DNA of 64,000 nt, taken from contig CAVQHY010000006.1 in assembly GCA_963712465.1 (NCBI GenBank), positions 62,001 through 126,000 of the forward strand. Reading direction: 5' to 3'. The notes under the pieces were generated by a model. The model saw only the letters and a program-made list of their open reading frames with translations, was not told the DNA's origin and searched no databases. A program made the translations under genes and the position numbers. The stretch is from CAVQHY01 sp963712465 (GTDB lineage Bacteria > Actinomycetota > Thermoleophilia > Gaiellales > Gaiellaceae). Within the stretch, counting starts at the first letter, position 1. The number at the start of each line of letters is the position of its first letter. This document shows, in pieces, positions 58,539 to 64,000 of this stretch.

Positions 58539-61126
58539 ATGGGGAGGCGTCGGGGGACGTACTTCTATGGGGTGATGCGGCCGCTCGCCTTGGTCGTCGC
58601 CGTGGGCTGCATCGTGGCCTCGGCGGTGATCGGGACGCCGGACGAGCCCTTCCATACCGGCGCGCCCCCTGCCGGGGCGGAGGACCTGGGCTCCGTAGTC
58701 TTCGACAACCCGAGCGAGAGCTCGCCCAATTCTGATGGTTCCGCGGCACCGAAGTCGTCCACGAAGGTCGCGACGTCGCCGGCCGCAACCGCTTCCGACA
58801 CGGGGACGCCCACCGGGTCTTCGTCGATCGGGGAGGATGGCCCGACGCCGCCCGCTGGCGCCGTTGCGACCATCCCGGTCAGCGACGATGGCTCTTCGCC
58901 GCGTCGCGGAGTGCCCCTCGTCGTCCGCTCGAACGGCTACGTCGTCAACGGCACCGTCCAGATCGACGTCGACCCGGGAGCCCTGGGCGGCGTCGATCCG
59001 AGCGACATCCTGCTCGAGCGGCAACTCGCCTCACTCAGTGAGGGGTCGTGCCTCGGCTTCGGCGGCTGGGAGGTGACGGGCGAGACGAACGTCGTTCCCG
59101 ACGCCCACTGCGCCCGGTACAGGCTTCGCGTAGTCGCCGCCGACGGGCGCGAGGTCGTCTTCACCTCGCCGAACGTGATTCGCCGCGACGAGACGCCTCC
59201 CACCAATCCGCTGATCCAACTCGCGGAGAGCGAGGCGGACGAGCACGTGGCCGGCTCGATCCTCTACTACAACCCGAAGCCCGGGAACAGCGGGAGCTTC
59301 ACGGTCACGGCGTCGAGCGAGGATCCCCAATCCGGCCTCGAATCACTCGAGCTTCCGGCCATCTTCGGCACCGAGCGCGTCCTGAGCTCCCAGGGGCTCG
59401 TCCAGATGACATACAGCTGGGTGGAGGGATCCGCGGTCGACGGCCCGCAGACGATCACAGCCACGAACGGTGCGAATGCCGTCGGCACCGGCATCTTCAC
59501 TGTTCTGCCCGACACCGAGGGGCCGACCAGCGGCTCCGTTCTCTATCCCGACGGCGCGGTGTCGAGCGAGTCGGTCTCCATCGCGGTCGATCCCGGGCTC
59601 GACGTGCTCAGCGGCGTCGCCCCCGAGTCCGGTGTGCTCGAGAAGCGCTCGGGCCTCCTCGGCGGTCAGGGCTGCCAGTTCGGCGAGTGGACGCACGCGA
59701 CCAGCCCGGACTCGCTCCCCGACGGGCCGGCGTGCGTGCAGTACCGCTATCGCGTGTCCGACAACGTCGGCAACGAGACCGTCTACTCCTCTTCGAACAT
59801 CGTCAAGATCGTCGACACGACGGCGCCCACCGGCTCCATCGTCTCCCCCGCGGCGGGCTCGTGGGTTCGTGGTGTCGTCGACGTCGTCGCCAACTCGTCG
59901 GATGCCGGCTCGGGCGTCGCGAGCGTCCTCTTCGAGGTCTCGGGAGCCGGCTCCGGCGAGTGGGCGTCGATCGGCACGGCCTCCGCCTCGCCGTGGGAGG
60001 CGGAGTGGGATACGACAGCTCTGGCGGACGGCGACTACGACCTCCGCGTGACCATCGCCGACTTTGCCGGGAACACGAGCGTTTCGGAGATCGTGACGGT
60101 TCGCGTCGACAACGGCGCTCCGGAGGCGACCATCCGCATTCGCCACCGCCTCGAGGGCGTGGTACCCGTACGCGCGGTCGCCAGCGACGCGCTCTCCGGC
60201 GTTGCCTCGCTTACCGCGCAGATCGCTCACGAGGGCGGGGACTGGCAGACGATCGCCTCCACCGACGGCGCCGAGCTCGTCGCGCAGCTCGACACGACGT
60301 CCTACGAGAACGGGACATACCGGGTCCGGGCGCTCGTTACCGATGTCGCGGGCAACGAGGGCAGCTCCCGAGAGGTATGGGTCAGCATCGAGAACCAGGA
60401 GGAGTGCGATCAGACCTCCAGGAAGCTGACCTCCAGGCACCTTGCGAACAGCACTCATCCCGATTCCTGCGAGGAGGAGCCTCCGAGCGACTGCGACGAG
60501 AGCGCAAGGCATCTTGCGAACAGCACTCATCCCGATTCCTGCGAGGAGGAGCCTCCGAGCGACTGCGACGCGACGGCAAGGCACCTTGCGAACAATTCGC
60601 ATCATTCGCATCCCGATTCATGTGGCGAAGAGCCCGAGCCTGGCCAGTGCGACGAGTCGACGAAGCCGTCCGATGCCGGCTCGCCCGACGATTCGTGCGG
60701 CAACGGGGAAAAGCCGGGCGAGGAGGAAGCCTCCAGCGAGTGCAACGGGGACGTGAGTCAGCCCGCCGACGGCGCGTGCGCGGGTCAGGAGCCGCCTGCC
60801 GAGGGCGGGGGGGAGGCGGCTCGGGCGAACACGGCTCGGAAGGTTCCGAGCAACCCCCGGCGGACGACGGTGAGGCGGAGAGCGACGAGCAGCAGCCCTC
60901 AGACGACATCGGAGCCGGTACGGATCAGGCACCGCCGGCCGCCGACACTCCCGGCGACGACCAGCAGCCTCCGGTCGACGCCGGCGAGCCTCCGCTCGAC
61001 GACTCGGGCGCGAGCCCGCCCGACCAGGCGCCCGCGGACGACGTCGCCGATCCGATCGATGCCGGCCAGCCGATCGATGCCGGCCAGCCGGCGCCAGAGC
61101 CGTCCGACGACTGCCAGGGCGACTAG
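58539..61126 (+). CDS. Large secreted Ig-like surface protein with Cys/His-rich tail (frameshift at G7)
   Basis: The protein begins with a signal region (MRPLALVVAVGCIVASAVIG, alternative start at 58575), a Ser/Thr/Pro-rich stalk, then about four beta-sandwich repeats of the bacterial Ig type, recognisable by TTAPTGSIVSPAAG, ALADGDYDLRVTIADFAGN and YENGTYRVRALVTDVAGN. At 60435 a 24-residue Cys/His repeat begins and an acidic Pro/Asp-rich tail follows. As read, the frame breaks at a seven-G run (60807-60813); adding one base restores the acidic frame, which ends at 61126 with SDDCQGD. The uncorrected frame runs to 61268 with an Arg-rich, unlikely tail. No LPxTG anchor is seen. It may be a cell-surface adhesin or matrix protein. 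Confidence 0.7.
60435..60656 (+). repeat. 72-base tandem repeat encoding RHLANSTHPDSCEEEPPSDC
   Basis: Three in-frame copies start at 60435, 60507 and 60579. The first two are near-identical at the DNA level; the third is diverged and carries an insertion with extra His (NNSHHSHPDSC). Each unit has two Cys, two His and a run of acidic residues, so metal binding or disulfide cross-linking is possible. Near-identity of copies suggests recent expansion. Confidence 0.85.
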
Positions 61127-61225
61127 AGACAGGGCGACCAGCGACGTCGCTGCCGGCCCCCGATCGAGGCGCAGCGGAGTCATGAGGAGCGGAGGAGCGG
61201 AGGGAGAAGGAGCGGAGGAGGAGCG

Positions 61226-61264
61226 GAGCCCGGCGCGGCATCTGCGGTTTGCCACGCCGGGCTC
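61226..61264 (+). terminator. Strong hairpin after the surface-protein gene
   Basis: A ten-base perfect stem GAGCCCGGCG / CGCCGGGCTC, one mismatch, a further four pairs and a nine-base loop. No U-tract follows, so it may stall or protect transcripts more than it terminates them. It lies 100 bases after the corrected stop, which supports that stop as the true end of the gene. A run of AGCGGAGG-like repeats (61180-61225) precedes it. Confidence 0.5.
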
Positions 61265-61740
61265 CTAGCCAGCTCGACCGTTCAGACGGAGTCTCGCTCA
61301 GGCGAGCACGTCTCCCCAAGCGCGCGCGCACCGACCCGACGCCGAATTGCGTGGGCGCGCTCCGGGAAGCGCCGTCCAGTCATGCCGTCTCCCGCGTCAC
61401 CGGGCCGGGAGCCTTCTCCCGCCACGCCCAGGCCAGTGGGAACGGCTGCCGGCCGGTGGGCGTCCGGGCGAGGCTCGCACGATCGCTTCCCCGTCCCAAG
61501 CCGCGAGCTGCGGCGCGCTGGAAGCCGGGCGAGCCTCTGGTGCCCACGTTCGCCTGAGTTCCGGTCGACATGCACCAAGTGTCGGCTTGCCGGCGGCGTT
61601 CGTCGATCCGCCGCTCGACTCGATCTCGTGCGCGTCTTGCCCCTCCGATCGGAGGGGGACCGATCGGAGGGTGCCGCCACTCCTCTACTCGGGTCGGGCG
61701 ACGGGTGAAGGCAGGGCCGCCGTCGAGCGACACTAGCGAC
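61265..61740. promoter_or_regulatory. Intergenic region with a 16-base palindrome and repeat, upstream of signalling operon
   Basis: I see no convincing gene in this 476-base gap. Near its end lies a perfect palindrome CCCTCCGATCGGAGGG (61641-61656), and CCGATCGGAGGG occurs again at 61660-61671. Together they make two adjacent sites about 85 bases before the first regulator's ATG, as expected for dimer binding in a promoter. No other copy was noticed elsewhere in the window. An autoregulatory site of the LuxR-type regulator is the simplest idea. Confidence 0.45.
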
Positions 61741-62289
61741 ATGCTCACACTTACGCCGCATTCGCCCGTCCTGGATGACCTCTGGGACCCACGCGAGGAC
61801 GCTCCTGCTCCCGCGACCGATCGCGCCCCGGTTCGGATCGTGCTCGCCGACGACCATCCCTTCTATCGCGACGGCCTTGCCCGCGCGATCTCGGGACATC
61901 CGGGGCTCGAGCTTGCCGGAGAGGCCTCCGACGGTCGTTCAGCCCTGGTTCTGATCGAGGAGCTCGAGCCAACGGTGGCGCTGCTCGACGTGAAGATGCC
62001 CGATCCCGACGGGCTCGAGATCTGCCGGCTGATACACGAGCGGGCGCGCCCGCTTCCGACCCGCGTCGTACTCCTGAGCGCGTTCATCGACGCGAGCCTC
62101 GTCTCAAGGGCCGTGTGTGCGGGCGCCGTCGGTTATCTGAGCAAGGCCGTGGCGCGCTTCGAGATCTGCGACGCGCTCGTGGGGGTCTCCGAAGGCGGCA
62201 CGGCGTTCGGCGCCCACGCGTCGGGCGGTCTCGTGGAGGAGCTGGAGCGTCTGTACCGTCTGGGGCCGCCTGCTACAAAGGGCGGGTGA
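61741..62289 (+). CDS. Receiver-only response regulator
   Basis: The 182-residue protein holds a single CheY-like receiver domain: Asp37/Asp38 (VLADDHPFYRDGL), the phospho-acceptor Asp83 (LLDVKMPDPDG), Ser113 (LLSAF) and Lys135 (YLSKAV). A 30-residue N-terminal extension precedes it, and a helical tail of about 40 residues follows. There is no DNA-binding domain, although the receiver is of the NarL kind. It overlaps the next regulator gene by four bases (GTGA). It may act as a phosphate sink or by protein contact. Confidence 0.85.
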   Translation: MLTLTPHSPVLDDLWDPREDAPAPATDRAPVRIVLADDHPFYRDGLARAISGHPGLELAGEASDGRSALVLIEELEPTVALLDVKMPDPDGLEICRLIHERARPLPTRVVLLSAFIDASLVSRAVCAGAVGYLSKAVARFEICDALVGVSEGGTAFGAHASGGLVEELERLYRLGPPATKGG

Positions 62290-62927
62290 CCGAACCCCGC
62301 GTGCGGGTGATCGTGGCCGACGACCATCCGCTCTACCGCGAGAGTGTCGTCCGCGCCGTCAAGGATCGGCCCGAGTTCGAGCTGGTGGGCGAGGCGGCGG
62401 ATGGACGCACGGTGCTCGAGGACATTCGCCGCCTCGGGCCCGACGTCGCGGTGCTCGACTACAAGATGCCGGAGCTCGACGGGCTGCAGGTGCTGAACGC
62501 CATCCAGCGCGACGGTTTGCCCACCCGGGTCGTGCTGCTCTCGGCGTTTCTCGAAGGCGCCGTCGTCTACCAGGCCGTGGCCGCCGGCGCGGCTGCCTAC
62601 CTCTCCAAGGACGCAGATCGTGCGCGGATCTGCGACGCGATCGCTGCCGTCGCCCGCGGAGAGACCGTGCTCTCGCCCGAGGCGCAGGCCGGAATCGCCA
62701 CGGAGGTTCGTGTGCGGGGTCGCGTCGAGCGCCCCGCGCTCACCGGTCGCGAGCATGAGATCCTCGTCCTCGTCGCCGAGGGCCGGGCGGCTCCTGACAT
62801 CGCCGGCCAGCTCCATCTCAGCCCGGCGACTGTGAAGGGACATCTCCAGGCGATCTACGAGAAGCTGGGTGTCTCGGATCGCGCGGCCGCAGTGGCCGAG
62901 GGCATGCGGCGCGGCCTCCTCGAGTGA
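62286..62927 (+). CDS. LuxR/NarL-type response regulator
   Basis: The 213-residue protein has a receiver (Asp12/Asp13, phospho-acceptor Asp58 in VLDYKMPELDG, Lys108) and a C-terminal LuxR helix-turn-helix from residue 151 (LTGREHEILVLVAEGRAAPD, then LHLSPATVKGHLQAIYEKLG). It binds DNA when phosphorylated by a cognate kinase, here very probably the one encoded directly downstream. GTG start, coupled to the receiver-only gene. The two receivers are clearly related (PTRVVLLSAF in both), so one arose by duplication. Confidence 0.92.
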   Translation: MTEPRVRVIVADDHPLYRESVVRAVKDRPEFELVGEAADGRTVLEDIRRLGPDVAVLDYKMPELDGLQVLNAIQRDGLPTRVVLLSAFLEGAVVYQAVAAGAAAYLSKDADRARICDAIAAVARGETVLSPEAQAGIATEVRVRGRVERPALTGREHEILVLVAEGRAAPDIAGQLHLSPATVKGHLQAIYEKLGVSDRAAAVAEGMRRGLLE

Positions 62928-62940
62928 CGGGTCACCCCCG

Positions 62941-64000
62941 GTGGTGACTCTGCTCGGGGACAGGCAGGGCCGGGAAGCCGTCCGCACGGGAGAACGGGCG
63001 CCGGTGTGGGCAGCCGGCCGCCAGGCCGACCGCGTGCTCGGCCTGATCCGCCTGACGGCGCTTCCCGTGATCTTCCTGGGCGAGCGGATCGTTCCGCACC
63101 ATGCTGCGCAGAGCGACCTCTTCGTTCCCATCCTCGTGATTGCGGCCGTCTACGCCGTCGGCGCGTTGTTCGTCACGTATGTTCCCGGCGCCGAGGTCGT
63201 TCCCGGTACCGCCTACGCGGCGCTCGACCTCGCCTTCATCTGCGCGCTGACGTACACGTCCGGCGGGCCGTTCTCGCAGCTTCGCTACGCGTTCTTCCTG
63301 GTTCCGCTCGGTGCAGCGCTTCTCCTTCGTCCGCGCCTGACCGCGCTGGCCTCGCTTGCCTCCGTGCTGGCGTACATCCTGATTGCCCTCACCCACCCCG
63401 CCACGGCGGAACGGGACGAGGCAGTGCGTCTCGAGGTGACCTACTCCTTCTACCTCGCCTGGATGGGCGTTGCCGCCGTGCTGCTGTCGGGTTTGCTCAC
63501 GCGGCGAACGGAGCAGGTACAGGCTCTCGCCGACAGCCGCGGGCGTCTGGTCGCCCAGGCTCTCGACGCGGAAGATCACGAGCGCCGCCGACTCGCGGAA
63601 GCACTTCACGACGATGCGATCCAGAACCTTCTCGCGGCGCGGCAGGAGCTCGCCCACAACGGCGGCGGGATGGATCTGGAGCTCGTGAAGCTCGGCCTCG
63701 ACCGGACGGTGGCCCAGCTTCGCGATGCGGTCTTCGACCTCCACCCCTACGTGCTCGAGCATGCGGGGCTGACCGCGGCGCTCGAGGCTGTCGCCGAGCG
63801 CCAGGCGCGGCGAGCGGGCTTCACCTGGGAGGTGCACGTCGACCCCCAGGCCGCCGGTATCAACGATCCGCTGCTCTTCTCGATCGCGCGGGAGTTGATC
63901 ACGAACGCCGCCAAGCACTCGGCCGCGTCGACCGTGTCGGTGTCCGTTCGGCTGCAGGCAGGCGACATCGTGCTGGAGGTTGCCGACGACGGGAAGGGCA
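62941..64000 (+). CDS. Sensor histidine kinase, NarL-partner type (3' end outside window)
   Basis: The visible 353 codons encode an N-terminal membrane region of about five helices, a coiled linker (TRRTEQVQALADSRGRL), the dimerisation/phosphoacceptor domain with His223 in RRLAEALHDDAIQNLLAARQ, and an ATPase domain that begins with ARELITNAAKHSAAS and reaches VADDGKG at the window edge. It is a HisKA_3 kinase without an obvious sensory domain outside the membrane, so it probably senses a membrane signal. A GTCACC/GGTGAC inverted repeat lies across the start at 62931-62948. The last ATP-binding boxes are outside the window. Confidence 0.9.
   Translation, partial: MVTLLGDRQGREAVRTGERAPVWAAGRQADRVLGLIRLTALPVIFLGERIVPHHAAQSDLFVPILVIAAVYAVGALFVTYVPGAEVVPGTAYAALDLAFICALTYTSGGPFSQLRYAFFLVPLGAALLLRPRLTALASLASVLAYILIALTHPATAERDEAVRLEVTYSFYLAWMGVAAVLLSGLLTRRTEQVQALADSRGRLVAQALDAEDHERRRLAEALHDDAIQNLLAARQELAHNGGGMDLELVKLGLDRTVAQLRDAVFDLHPYVLEHAGLTAALEAVAERQARRAGFTWEVHVDPQAAGINDPLLFSIARELITNAAKHSAASTVSVSVRLQAGDIVLEVADDGKG

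Noticed and set aside
60435..60656. CRISPR array
   Set aside because: The repeats are directly adjacent, in frame and without unique spacers; they encode protein.
59048..60810. Long alternative frame inside the surface-protein gene
   Set aside because: Arg-rich and without domains; only its last part after the G7 run continues the true protein.
61282..61899. 205-codon minus-strand frame before the regulators
   Set aside because: Arg/Pro-rich shadow-like composition and overlaps the start of a clear response regulator.

Overview
The window is a very high-G+C bacterial chromosome segment with tightly packed genes, many GTG/TTG starts and frequent 1-4 base stop/start overlaps. An F420/deazaflavin-type oxidoreductase, a PE-LIG-POL type LigD, an MrfA/Hrq1-type helicase, a polyprenol-phosphate sugar transferase and codon usage dominated by G/C third positions suggest an actinomycete-like organism, probably a deep-branching lineage such as Thermoleophilia. 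The placement is inference; there is no marker gene here that settles it. Many genes have a TANNNT hexamer 6-9 bases before the start codon with no room for a ribosome binding site, the signature of leaderless mRNAs. Region 1 (1-6814): fatty-acid synthesis. fabZ (3' end only), fabH, fabD, fabG and fabF form one operon, then an unusual zinc-ribbon arginase-like protein, then accD-accA. No acpP lies in the cluster. Region 2 (6928-19424): housekeeping and repair. ligD, a small zinc-finger protein, mrfA, thiD-thiL, an orphan FlgG-like fragment, thioredoxin, a family 2 glycosyltransferase, polX, a PLP decarboxylase, a NUDIX hydrolase and a trehalose-phosphatase-like enzyme. Region 3 (19425-23886): a G-rich tandem-repeat leader, two half-size TauE/SafE membrane proteins, acetyl-CoA synthetase and a secreted M23 peptidase. 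Region 4 (23883-38269): accessory catabolism. A GntR/FCD regulator and SDR face an operon of acetoacetate-decarboxylase-like protein, FAH-family enzyme, HpaB-like monooxygenase, flavin reductase and extradiol dioxygenase, with a perfect palindrome between them. A second FAH protein, an FAD oxidoreductase, a META-domain lipoprotein, a nitrilase-family amidase, another SDR and a permease / glutamine-synthetase-like / Rieske operon follow. Region 5 (38287-42550): a protein of unknown function, a hotdog thioesterase, a small membrane protein, an MMPL transporter and a macrodomain protein. Region 6 (42598-52718): surface polysaccharide and envelope. A complete dTDP-rhamnose set (rmlA, C, D, B), a permuted SpoIID/LytB protein and a subtilase on the plus strand converge with a UDP-aminouronate set (acetyltransferase, Gfo/Idh oxidoreductase, UDP-sugar dehydrogenase, UDP-GlcNAc 2-epimerase) on the minus strand. 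Region 7 (52884-57204): an intact tRNA-Lys(CTT) and, 4.2 kb on, a tRNA-Lys-like 3' half. Between them lies a looser, remnant-like segment with a permease fragment, a small secreted protein, a DHA2-type MFS exporter and a deazaflavin-type oxidoreductase. This looks like an old integrated element without its integrase. Region 8 (57206-64000): a lipoprotein with a duplicated NTF2-like fold, an EVE-like protein, a large secreted Ig-like protein with a Cys/His-rich 72-base tandem repeat and a G7 tract at which the frame breaks, and a signalling operon of a receiver-only regulator, a LuxR-type regulator and a histidine kinase that runs off the window.
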